The notes below the pieces were generated by a model. The model was not told the origin of the DNA, ran no database searches, and was given only the letters and a program-made list of their open reading frames with translations. A stretch of 64,000 nt of DNA, from the NCBI GenBank assembly GCA_001949185.1, contig BDGG01000005.1, positions 1,787,249-1,851,248 on the forward strand, in the 5' to 3' direction. This stretch comes from Ramazzottius varieornatus (Eukaryota; Tardigrada; Eutardigrada; Parachela; Ramazzottiidae). This document shows positions 34,145-44,257 of this stretch, in pieces. Each line of letters starts with the position of its first letter. The stretch's first letter is position 1. A program made the translations under genes and the position numbers.

Positions 34145-34948
34145 GTGATGTTCTAATGTAGTAAAATTATATTGAAGTAGATGATAGTAGATGGTTTGAA
34201 CATCCACTTTATTGAGTAATATTTAGTAAACAGAATTGGGCACCGCATTCCAATATTTATATTTTAGTAGCTTGAAACCGGAAGCGCGATGTTTTATTAT
34301 TATTGAGTTGTCCATCATCTATAGTAAAATATATTTTAATACGGGTTAACGCTACCGCTGAGTCGAAAAACTGCTTGATTTGCTGAATACTGATGAGTGT
34401 GCGTTGGCTTCTCGATGTGCGACCACGCCTTATAAAGTGTGCCACACCATAATGATGCCTCTACAGTAGCACAGTAGGGCTACTGCATGCTCTCCCGAGC
34501 TTCACGTACGTCACTTTTAAGGTNNNNNNNNNNNNNNNNNNNNNNNNNNNNNNNNNNNNNNNNNNNNNNNNNNTACTGCAAAATGAATACCCTTAAACAT
34601 CGCGCACAGTAGCCCTACTGTGCTACTGTAGAGGCATCATTATGGTGTGGCACACTTTATAAGGCGTGGTCGCACATCGAGAAGCCAACGCACACTCATC
34701 AGTATTCAGCAAATCAAGCAGTTTTTCGACTCAGCGGTAGCGTTAACCCGTATTAAAATATATTTTACGATGGATGATGGACAACTTGATAATAATAAAA
34801 TATGGTACTTCCGGTTTCAAGCTACTAAAATATAGATATTGGAATGCGGTACCCAATTCTGTTTACTAAATATTACTAAATATAGTAGATGCTCAAAACA
34901 TCTACTATCATCTAGTATAATATAATATTACTATATTAGAACATCACT
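34145..34948. repeat. Large foldback repeat centred on the second assembly gap
   Basis: The left arm (about 34145-34480) and right arm (about 34600-34948) are reverse complements over roughly 335 bp, with only scattered differences. Both strands therefore encode the same short open frame starting MAHFIRRGRTSRSQ, which is only an effect of the palindrome. The arms are AT-rich at their outer ends (TAATATTTAGTAAAC). The 50 Ns lie between the arms. Confidence 0.92.
34524..34573. other. Assembly gap (50 N)
   Basis: Exactly 50 undetermined bases at the centre of the foldback 34145-34948. As with the gap at 17350, the size is probably a placeholder. Confidence 1.
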
Positions 34949-34967
34949 AATCTCTGCTCCACATAAT

Positions 34968-36386
34968 CTCGCTGACAAGGGATTCACGCCAGTCTGTCCA
35001 CTCTGATTTTCAAACAAATACGACACTGAGATAGAGATAGACTAAATTGGGGGAATAAAATCCGGAAGACACCGCAGGAAGCAGAAGTGACGTCAAAATC
35101 CAGGGCAGATCATCAGTGCAATAGTAAATCAACCGATTTGATTGCCTACCGGTTGATTTCATATTGATTAATCCCGCTGCACCTGCACTGACTGCTCAGC
35201 TGAGTGCAACCTGTTTTGTTGTACCTGTTCCTTCTTTGCTCTTACCTTCTTCGTTTCGTTACTGAGTAATCTGTACACGTGGCCGCTATGGATTCCGTCA
35301 ATCCGTTGAACGTTCTGAAGCCTCTGCAGGACGACTATAAGCAGTTCTTCCAACTGGACGATCCACCGAGCGAGGCTGACACGCAGCTGAAGACACTGGT
35401 TAAAGCTATTATTGCCGTTAACAATACCAAACATTGCAGTAAGATACTCCACTAGCTTCTCTTCTTACTCCAGAGTTAACACCTTGAGCACGGGGCGGCA
35501 AACGCACTTTCCCAGCGCACAATCATTTGTGCGTAGCGAGTTTCCACTTTACCTTTTGCTCCCCGATTTTTTTCCTTTTGCGCGGACAATCAACCCTTCT
35601 TGAAACTAAAACTAGCGGCTACTGGACACTGGCTCTGCAAAGCTGTGTGGAAGTTTTTTCCTTTCTCAACGACATTTCGGCGTAGCCAGCAAATAACTCT
35701 CCAGCCAGGCTCTCAGTTAGTCCAGAGTCACCAAAATAATTGTTGCGCGAGCCCAAACATTTCAATATCTTGCGACAGTTTTAGATTCGTGGAAAGATCT
35801 GCCCAGTGGTCATTCAAAAAAACTTTGAAGCCTGGCCGTTTTGAGTTGGCAGGTGGCGCACTCTACATCATATTCCAAAATTTAGCCAATCGAAGAGGTG
35901 GTGATTGGTGTAATTTGGCATCGCCCAGTTAAAGCAAGGCAAAAGTGACTTTCCCGCATCGTACTCTGAAAGCACGAAATCGCGCAGTGCTCACGGTGTT
36001 ACTGTATGCTCTCCCGAAATTCACGTACGTCACTGTTTTGGTCACCGTATGACAACTCTTTCTCTAGTTTTACACTCTGAATGGAGTGACGAACGTGAAT
36101 TGCGGGAGAGTATACAGTAATGGATATCAAAATCAACCAAGCTGGAGTGCAGCGGGATCAATCAATATGAAACCAACCAGTAGGCAATCAAATCGGTTGA
36201 TTTACTATCACACTGATGATCCGCCCTGAATTTGACGTCACTTCCGCTTCCTGCGGTGTCTTCCAGATCTTATTCCGCCGATTCAGTCTATCTCAGTGTG
36301 TGGGTGGCAAACTCTCCTCTATCTTTCTGTCGTATTTGTTTAAAAATCAGAGTGGACAGACTGGCGTAAATCCTTGTGAGCTCTCG
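34968..36386. repeat. Wide inverted repeat flanking an exon
   Basis: Left arm about 34968-35190 and right arm about 36143-36386 are reverse complements. Examples: ACGCCAGTCTGTCCACTCTG / CAGAGTGGACAGACTGGCGT, and AAATCAACCGATTTGATTGC / GCAATCAAATCGGTTGATTT. The spacer is about 950 bp and contains the first exon of the rightward gene (35288-35438), so the right arm is intronic and the left arm is upstream of that start. Confidence 0.88.
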
Positions 36387-38001
36387 GGACCTCTTCTGCG
36401 TGCTGTAGGAACATAGCACCGCGATCCTCTCCTCTCACTAGTGATTTGGATTGTTGACAGGGTATTGGTACAAAATCATTATCAAAACTGGAAGGAATAG
36501 TGGGAAGTCTATAAGGCACAACCTGTTCACGTTTCTTGTTTTTTCACAGGATATTGTTTTCAATTGGCGTCCTCGCTGGCCAGCTCCAGAATGGCATCCG
36601 GCTTCGCATGGAAGCTGGATTCGGTCCCGGATACTGCACGTTATCCGAAATTACGGATGGAACGAATCTACGTCGAAGATGAAACCCGACTGCAGATGGC
36701 TTACGTCCTGAACCAGATCAAGGACGAATTTCGAAAATCTACGGGAGCGGTGTGGCACAGCCGACTTCGTTTATTCTCAAGATACGTGGTAAGTTCGACG
36801 AACATTCAGCTTGTCTTGTGCCGCACGATCTTATGTGTAACTCTGTGGGCTTTCCAGAAAGGACGGAGTATTCGCTCGGATCCTCAGTGACGACACGCTG
36901 CGCCAGGCAGTTGCAGAACTGGACGAGCAACAAAAGGCTTCCCGACTTCTCTTCGAAGCCACAGCTGTCTACTCAGAACAAGGTGAGAACCTTAAAGCCG
37001 ATTCTCTTTTTACAGACGTTTCGGGTACCTGGTCAGATGATAATTAAGTTTGTTTTGTACCGGTTAACTGAAATACTCATGATGTTTAAGCAACGACTGG
37101 CAACTGGAAGCTCGGCAAAAAATATCGACAAGATTGCTTTCCTAATGGCGCACGTTGTCAGTGTAATTGCTGCAAAAGTGCGCCACTTAGAAAAACGATT
37201 CTGTCATCTGGCGATGTCTCAGTTCACACTAGGTATGCAAGTAGAAATATTAGTGATTTAAGGGGAATATAGATATGGTTAATTTAAGACACTTGGGCAT
37301 ATTGGGATCGTCTGAGCCCATCGCCGTGTGAAATCGAGGCGGAAGTGACAACTTAGTGCACCAGCCTTCTGCCTGTTCTCCTGAGTTGCATTGGCCCCGT
37401 CAGCGAGCTCAGGGACCCCGCACAAATGAATTGGTTTGGTGGGGTTCGGAAATAGCGTTTATCTTTCGCTTTCAACAGAACTTAAAGTGGAATAGTAACG
37501 GTGGAGCTGTGAAGCCACTGCCTTTTAGCGTGTCTTCAAGGTTGCTGGATAGACTTTCCGGTAAGCGGTTGACGCGCCTAACTGGCTCAAACAGATTTGG
37601 TTTTACTTAATTATCCGGTTGACGGCATCTCCAACTCTTCATCAAACTTGATAATTTTGGGAACGGAGCAGTTAATGTCTGGCGATTATTGTTTAATAAG
37701 ATCTGGTCCAAATATTCCAAGACGAAAGTATTCCAGTGAGCGACTAATGGCCACATCGGTTCATCACAACAAAATCATTAGAATTCAATGCGGCGCACAG
37801 ACGGTAATTAATGTAACTTGATACAACTTCCATGAAGATGGCCAGCCAGGCGTGTGCCGGTATGTGTTCAGCCAAAACCAACTAGATGTAATCTAGGTGG
37901 TCTTGGTTCGGCTGACAAGTGGGTTCAACTGGATTTTCACAGATCGTCCGGAAATACCACCTCAAACAATTAACCGGCACCATACAGTGTACGCCTTTAC
38001 G
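35288..38001 (+). CDS. Unidentified spliced 5' exons upstream of the BRWD-like locus
   Basis: Four exons join with consistent phases: 35288-35438, 36550-36788, 36862-36982, 37943-38001. They encode about 190 residues starting MDSVNPLNVLKPLQDDYKQF. A helical, charged region follows (MERIYVEDETRLQMAYVLNQ), then VFARILSDDTLRQAVAELDE. I do not recognise a family. They may be the 5' end of the BRWD-like gene to the right, or a separate gene; frames after 38045 do not continue cleanly. The first exon lies in the loop of an inverted repeat and a palindromic element lies in the intron at 37112-37210. Confidence 0.45.
35998..36122. repeat. 125 bp terminal-inverted-repeat element (MITE-like)
   Basis: TTACTGTATGCTCTCCCGAA then ATTCACGTACGTCAC at the left is mirrored by GTGACGAACGTGAATTGCGG then GAGAGTATACAGTAA at the right. 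TIRs are about 35 bp with a 50 bp centre. A second left-end fragment (GCATGCTCTCCCGAGCTTCA) sits at about 34487-34515, just before the second assembly gap. Confidence 0.82.
37112..37210. mobile_element. Palindromic GTGGCGCAC element, copy 9
   Basis: CTCGGCAAAAAATATCGACA then CTAATGGCGCACGTTGTCAG is mirrored by AAAGTGCGCCACTTAG and CGATTCTGTC. The ends are decayed. It lies in the intron 36983-37942. Confidence 0.7.
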
Positions 38002-38044
38002 GTATGTCTTACCTATGATGAGGATGACCATTTTTCCTTTCTAG

Positions 38045-41000
38045 TCCAAGAGAAAGACAAGAAAATCGTCCCCCCGACAGAGTCGTCCGACGACGACGTC
38101 ATTATTGAATCGGCATGTTGGGCTTCGCTGCTCGATAAAGTCTTCATCGTACAAGTAATTCACTAGGATTTACGTTTTCGTTTGTGTTTTGCAGGGACCA
38201 ACTAAGAGCAAAGCGAAAGTCAATAAGAAGCGCAAACGCACTTCTGAATGAAGTTCCGATGGCTCTCCGCAAGCTTCATCCAGCATGAGCTCTGACGACG
38301 CCCAGCTACCTGGGCCGTCACCCAAGGAGAAAAGTATCGGTAGGTCTCAGAAATTCTCGCAAGACAGAAACCCACTGGCAGACGTCCAAGGAACAGTCTA
38401 GCTACTCGAGCTGCCCGAAAAGCGCCGTCTAACGGTCCCAGCACTTCGCGCACAGTGACAGTGCACATGCCGAACAACCGAAAGTCCACTTCCTCTCAGC
38501 CGTCAGAGGACTCAGCCCGACTCGTCTCCTTCTCCCCCTCAGAGTCCCGAAATACCAGCTGCTAGTTGGGCCCGCAGTATCGTGGCCAAGAGCCAGCAAG
38601 TCGCCGTGAAGCCGGTTGACGCGTCGTCAGAACCACGTCGACTCGCTCGAAGTCGAGCTGGTGCGAGAGCGGTTGTGCCTCCAGTGGGTACCGATGATGG
38701 AGGAAGTAGTGCGATCTCGGACGGAGACCCAACTGTAAGTGGACCAACTTAGTTACCTTTGTACTTTTCTTTCCTTTCATTACCTTCCTTTTCATCAGTT
38801 TGACTTTTTCTAGTCGCAGGAATGCGAATCCTCTACCGACAAAACCTCTTCCGAAGAAGGCTGCGCCACGCAAACAAAGCAAGCCTTCCGTCGCAGCCAA
38901 GAAGACTCCAGCGGGGACCGACAAGACGAAGAAATATACGGCGGAGCTTCGTGGTCTCAAGTCAAAGAGGAAGAAGAAGGATTCCAGCGGTCCAAAGTCC
39001 CTCAAGACCACAGTCTCATCCCTCAACACGTCGGTATGGCTTCGGCATACTCTTCCGCTGCGGCTACCCTATTGTCCGCAAGTTGGTGATCGGGTTTATT
39101 ATTACCCGTGGATGCATAAGTTAGTCTACGAGTGTATCAAGAAGCGAAGACTGGCTACTCATAAGGGCGTCTCGGAGGAAGCGCAACAGCCGTGGTCTAC
39201 TCAGCAAAACCTTGGTTTCAATGTACGTAGATATCCACAGCTCTGTGTGGTATTGCTGCTAACCGATTGTCCTCGTAGACGGCAGACCACACCAAGGAAC
39301 TTTTCGTGGTCAGGTCGATCAAATACGAAATAATTACCCCTCGAATCAAGTCCTCGAACCGGCTGGCCATCTTGAAGCTGGATAGTCTGGAACGGACGCC
39401 ACAGATCTCCATTACAATTCAGTAAGCGAAAATGTTTCGTCCAATTCAAAATCTTAGAAACTAGGACGTCGGCATAAACGGCTTGGACGTCGCTTCTCCA
39501 AGTGGCGCACTTTTTCATGGAGACACAATGAAAACATGCGCCACTTGAGATAACGATCATGTTTTGTTCATTTGCCGGTTTCACAGTTAAGGATTCACTT
39601 TGAGTTGATTAGCAAGCATCAAACATGGTATCTCCTTTTCATTCCGCTTCATATTTTTAGTCTACTCTAATCCTTTAGTTTCCAGATTAGCCGAAACAGG
39701 ATATTTTTGTGATTTGTTCTTCTTCCCATAGTTATCAAGATGTTCCTGGCGAGGGCGTCTTTCTGGTGCCGAAGCAGTTGTACGACAAATGTGTGAAGAT
39801 GTACGACGCAGCAGATTCTGGCAAAAAACTGCTGAACAAACGTGCTCGTGTGATCTTTTGGAACCACGGTCGTCTCGTCCCTCGCTGAGATAACGGCTTC
39901 ATTAGCAATGTGGTGGACCCTCGTATCGCTTGGCAGTCTATCAAATTCACGTACGTAGTACTGTCCATCGTTTTCTCCGCACTTTCGACCATCTAGTCCA
40001 TCCCCTACATTTCGAAAATTAGTTCGTGTCATGTCACTCTTGAGAGTTTTCTTCTAGATGGGAGACCAGCGCTGTAGGGCCGGACAAGCTGAGTTCGTGG
40101 TTCTCCAGCTGGGAGGTGTTTTTGGTCAGTAGTGATTTCCCCCTCTTTATCGTACTTCCCACGGTTGTTTCTCTTGTGTAGAATCGGTAGAGGATATCTG
40201 TCTGTAGCACCCGAGCCACCCCACATCCGTCCTTGCGACCAAGGAGGACTTCGCGATGCATATGTCCTGGAGCCGGAAGACTGGGCTGATGAAGAACCGA
40301 GTGTCTTCACAGTCCGTGCTGGAGGAAATGTTGGACCCTGACTTGGGCATGGCCGCAGGCTTCAAGAAACTCGTGGACCTGGGCGACAAGTACCAGGAGA
40401 AAGTGGCCTATCCCGTGTACCTTGAACTAATCAAGCAACGCTTGGCCAACGGAGTTTACCGGTAAAGCACAATATTTTATTCACGCCTTTGACCAGTGCG
40501 ATACAGTACTACGTTATATGGTGTGACTTTGCAGGCGCAAAGAGGCGCTCATGTTTGACATCGAGCATTTGGCATCGACTGTCGAAGGTTGTGGAGGATT
40601 TACGAACGATGGCGTACGAGCTCGCATTGTTCAGAATGTTCTACTGGAAACCATCAGGTACAGTACGTCTTGCGACGCATATGTGAAAGACATGATGCAG
40701 CGTTGCGCTTGGTGAATCTGCGAAGTTACAGTATTACAGTATTCGCGAATTTCAGTCTGTTTTCTCTCTACGAAAATAGCTGACAGGGCCGTGCAGGGCA
40801 CCAGCTCGTTCGTGCTTTCCGGAAGTTTTGTAGAAAAAGGGCAGAACATGCTTTAAGACCGCATCATATAATTTGGCTTTGCAGAGATCAGAGTATCGTC
40901 GAGCTGTCGCCCGAGCTGATGAAGAAACACGAGGTCGCTCACGATGTCAAGCAGGTGAAAGTGGAGCAACAAGGTACGAAGATGTCATGGAGCAAGACCA

Positions 41001-41122
41001 AGAGTCCTCCGGCCAACCCATCAGTCTGCAGCAGCAGCTCTAGTCGACCGAAGGTTCCCGGCCAGGGTCCTCCAAGAAAAATGGCTCAACCTGGACTGCG
41101 AACTTTTGGTTGCTTTCATTGA
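38045..41122 (+). pseudogene. BRWD/PHIP-like bromodomain gene with in-frame stops and a frame change
   Basis: Encoded blocks follow the C-terminal order of BRWD1/3 and PHIP, nuclear chromatin readers. A Ser-rich basic linker (38180-38735) comes first, then YCPQVGDRVYYYPWMHKLVY (39065-39130) for the family's PQMGDEVIYFRQGHEAY. Next come ELFVVRSIKYEIITPRI (39292-39350), QDVPGEGVFLVPKQLYDK (39735-39792), KLSSWFSSWEVFL (40090-40130) for KLSPWDMEPI, YPVYLELIKQRLANGVYR (40409-40462) and a bromodomain helix MFDIEHLAST (40552). There are in-frame stops: TGA at about 38249 after KRKRTSE, and TGA at about 39886 after LVPR. Between about 38345 and 38570 the best coding frame shifts by one. No WD40 repeats precede it. 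Either the copy is decaying or the assembly has errors; later exons remain well conserved. A palindromic element lies in an intron. Confidence 0.55.
39468..39580. mobile_element. Palindromic GTGGCGCAC element, copy 10
   Basis: TCGGCATAAACGGC...CTCCAAGTGGCGCACTTTTT is mirrored by AACATGCGCCACTTGAG and TGTTCATTTGCCGG. Intronic in the BRWD-like locus. Confidence 0.78.
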
Positions 41123-41692
41123 AGATATCCATTCGCTATATGCATCATTCTGGCTCTTGAAGAGGAATACTTTTTCTTCAGTCGAGCCAAAGCTCAATGA
41201 CAAGTTCCTTAAGAAAAAGAAACATTTCACATTGAGTGACAAAATGAAGCGTCTCACTCAATGATCTAGACTGTGGTTCCTGACAGATTTCCTGTCAATG
41301 TTTTTTTGTAAAAGCAGAAAAATTTCATAGTTCGTTATAGTTTGGATAAGCTTTTGGTTCTTGAATGTTGTGTTTCGTGTTGTCTCTCGAAGAACTATTC
41401 CTTGTTTACGTTTTTGATGTCTCGCCGGAAGTGCCACTCATAATATTGGATCAACAATTTACGTGGCACGATACTTTGACACTTCGCCACCTGTATGCTC
41501 CATGGAATTACCGCTATTAGCTTTGGATATTTTGCAGGCCTCCAGTTGAACTTCCTCGTTCCGACGCGGTGAAAGTTTCGTCTGGCGCAGGTCTAGTACG
41601 GATGAGCTACAAGGTCTTTCGTATTCCGGCTGGAACACTCCGCTCTGCGCTTGGTTTCGCTCGCCGATTCGTCCACTAATTCGCCGAAGACA
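41123..41692. other. Intergenic, BRWD-like locus to membrane protein gene
   Basis: No recognised gene in about 570 bp. A CCGGAAGTG octamer-type motif occurs at about 41425, upstream of the membrane protein gene. Confidence 0.4.
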
Positions 41693-42720
41693 ATGGATGC
41701 CCATGTGGGCTTCAGACAGCGACTTATTGAGTCGGATAGTTTTGTCGAATGTTTCACTCCGTGGAAAGTGCGGTCTTCGTTTGCCGTCATGTCCGCAGGA
41801 GCTCGCACTGCCATGCAGATGCGAGTCGTCATTAATATCTTCTTGATGATACTCTTTGCTGGTTGCTCCTTGGTACAAGCTAACGATCCGGACCCCGAAC
41901 TTTGGATGGTATCGCAAAATGAAACTTTTTTATCCTCCAAAAAACGGCAAACAGACTCATCGAGATCGTTTTCCAAAGTGGCGCATGTCCTCAGTAATAT
42001 TAACTTGAAGCTTGCGCCACTTGGTAAAACGATTTGGTTGAGTTTGTTTGCCGATCTCCCATTTGGCACTATTCTGCAGGAAGTAACGTTCTGGTTTTCG
42101 CAGCCTGTGTATATCGCACCTTGCATTCTTTGTGCCATCGATATGCTATCTAGTTGGACTTTCGGTATTCGGGGTATTAATTCACGTACCTCTTCTGGAA
42201 ACCCAAAGAGTTTGAAACGAATGTGCTATTACAGAGACTATAATGCGCTCAGTCCTTTCGTATTTGCACTTTGCCTTCTGTGCGAGTCTTGGGGTGGGCA
42301 CGGCGTACCACTTGGTCAAAGGAATGACCTCCATGTCCCAAGACTGCTGGAATGAATACCTGCGGTACTTATGGTGCTTGATTTTGTTACGATCCAAATG
42401 ATACTTCAGGTTCGATACTTTCGATTTTGTTTGCAGGGAGCTATCTGGCATTGGCCTTGTTGGCTTATGGTACTTCCATAGCGCGGTATCCCTACATCGT
42501 GGTCTGTGAGTAGTACCATGGTTATGGTAAAACACTGAGCAGCATTTCTAACTTAAGAAATTTTGTCAGCAATTCTCGGCGGAAGATTGAACTAGCTGGT
42601 GCCTATGCTCTTCTGAACATTGTGCTGATAACGGCGGCTTGGGCTTATTTTCCACACGCCACAATGGAGGCCATATGGGCCGTCAACACATCAACCTCAC
42701 TGCCGCTCCTTCGATCCTGA
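41693..42720 (+). CDS. Multi-pass membrane protein, unidentified
   Basis: Start at 41693 (MDAHVGFRQRLIESDSF, then CFTPWKVRSSFAVMSAG). Membrane segments: QMRVVINIFLMILFAGCSLV in exon 1; VYIAPCILCAIDMLSS (42105-42155); SVLSYLHFAFCASLGVG (42250-42300); SYLALALLAYGTSIARYPYI (42440-42497); and AYALLNIVLITAAWAYF (42600-42652) before the stop at 42720. About five exons are inferred from GT..AG borders; the join before the last exon is uncertain. A palindromic element occupies the first intron. The pattern suggests four to five transmembrane helices; I do not recognise the family. Confidence 0.6.
41944..42062. mobile_element. Palindromic GTGGCGCAC element, copy 11
   Basis: CGGCAAACAGACTCATCGAG then TTCCAAAGTGGCGCATG is mirrored by GCTTGCGCCACTTGG and TTGGTTGAGTTTGTTTGCCG. 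Both outer ends are well preserved, making it a good type copy. It lies in intron 1 of the membrane protein gene. Confidence 0.88.
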
Positions 42721-42850
42721 AAGAAGCCAGGAACCACTTCCCTCGGACTCTACAAGGAGTGCTTTGTTCGTCGATTTTAGCTAAATTTATATTTTCAGCA
42801 AGCATGCATAGTAAAGTATTTTGTGTTGGCGTGTGATCTGCACAATGATG

Positions 42851-43962
42851 TCAATAGCGAGTTCGCCGACCCATGTTCGGGTTAGGAGAATCGACGATGG
42901 GTTGTCCGCAAGTACTGCAGGGGATGTCAAAGGCTCGGGAGGAGTACATGAGCTTGACAGTTTCCGGGTTGTTCTTGGCGCGACAACTCTTTTCGGTGGA
43001 CCACGCGGACTGTCCCTCGCTGGGAAACACCTCTCGTCCGCTGTCACATTCGAATTGCTCGATGGGCGTCGTATGATCGAAATCGTTATCATCAACGCTG
43101 ACACGCAGATTGGCACCCTGAAGATATAGATCGGTTGTTCCTCGATATTAAAATATTAACACATATGCATAGACTGGTGGACGATCAAGTGAGCATACTC
43201 GGAACGTTCCTGTACAAACGTCTTTCGAGACAATCTTGTTGACGGCCGCACTGGAAGAGAAAATCTGATGGCTATAAATATGAAAACTATTGGAATGTCA
43301 CAGGCCAGCAAGGCCTTCACAGACCGGAAGTAGAGTTGGTTGCTGGTTTATACCTGTCCTTCTCGTCCGCTTCGAAGACCTTGGTCCATTGCTTCACGGG
43401 TTTCGATCCGGGCCACGGAGCATTGGGTTCGGTTCTAATCAATAGTTCAAACGGTTATGTCACACACAAGGACTTACAACAGCTATAGAAAAATCGTTGG
43501 CCGGTATCAAGTCGAACTGATACCGCTCTATGGCCGTCTTTTCTTCCGCGGAGGCATTCAAATCTTACGTGTCGATGGCAGCTTTGATGACAGGGTCGCA
43601 ACGTCGTCTACTTCCGGGATCGCATTTCTTCCCTGAAGCAAGGACTCCACCAGGGTTTTTGTAGTTGGTAAGACGGTACTCCACCCGGGTACAGTCAGCG
43701 GCAACCTGAAAAGCAGAAAAAGGTCAGGGATAATAAGACCTTTACAATCGAAGAGCCTTTTTCCGTACTCACCAGGGACAACAAAGTACACGCAACCAGG
43801 AAGCGAAGCATTCTCGAGGAGATGCCGCTGTCGCAGATCCACAATACGAAGACAAAGCTTGTGCGAATTGAAACTGGACGTTTTTGGAGTTGACTTAACT
43901 GGAAGGAGATAGTCTACCGTGGAAATTACAGCAGGATATTCTGCTGACATATCTGATACCAT
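42851..43962 (-). CDS. Secreted or extracellular Cys-containing protein, unidentified
   Basis: Exons read, in order: CLRIVDLRQRHLLENASLPG then CVYFVVPG (43870-43770), ADCTRVEYRLTNYKNPGGVL then ASGKKCDPG (about 43690-43590), ASAEEKTAIERYQFDLIPAN (about 43540-43470), TEPNAPWPGSKPVKQWTKVF (about 43430-43370), SAAVNKIVSKDVCTGTFRVC (about 43240-43180), and a final exon from about 43120 with LRVSVDDNDFDHTTPIE, CDSGREVFP and CSTCGQPIV, ending at 42851. Spaced cysteines and a beta-rich, Asp-rich C2-like segment suggest an extracellular protein. The start at 43962 is tentative: a signal-peptide-like frame (44151-43964, MYMTWVKLLCSSVIYRGL) is in the same frame but separated from it by a TAG. I do not recognise the family. 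Confidence 0.45.
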
Positions 43963-44257
43963 CTACTTCTTGGTGCAATCGCCAGTGAACTTTGTCCATC
44001 GCTCCATCGTCCGAAGCCGGGAATTCCTCTTATCGGTCGAATGTTCACTGCCTTGTTGACTGACTACATGTGCTGTGACAACGATAAGATAACTACACAG
44101 GCCACGGTAAATTACTGAAGAACAAAGGAGTTTGACCCAAGTCATATACATCCTTATTCCATGTTACTAGCTTCATAATCTTTGTGCTCGCATTGCTTTG
44201 TGTGTGTGTACAGTGACTGTCACCTATTGAAATTGAACACAGGGAATCAGCGAGAAG

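Noticed and set aside
34257-34835. Identical 62-residue open frames on both strands (MAHFIRRGRTSR...)
   Set aside because: They arise only because the two arms of the foldback are reverse complements; there is no family similarity and no splice partner, so not a gene.
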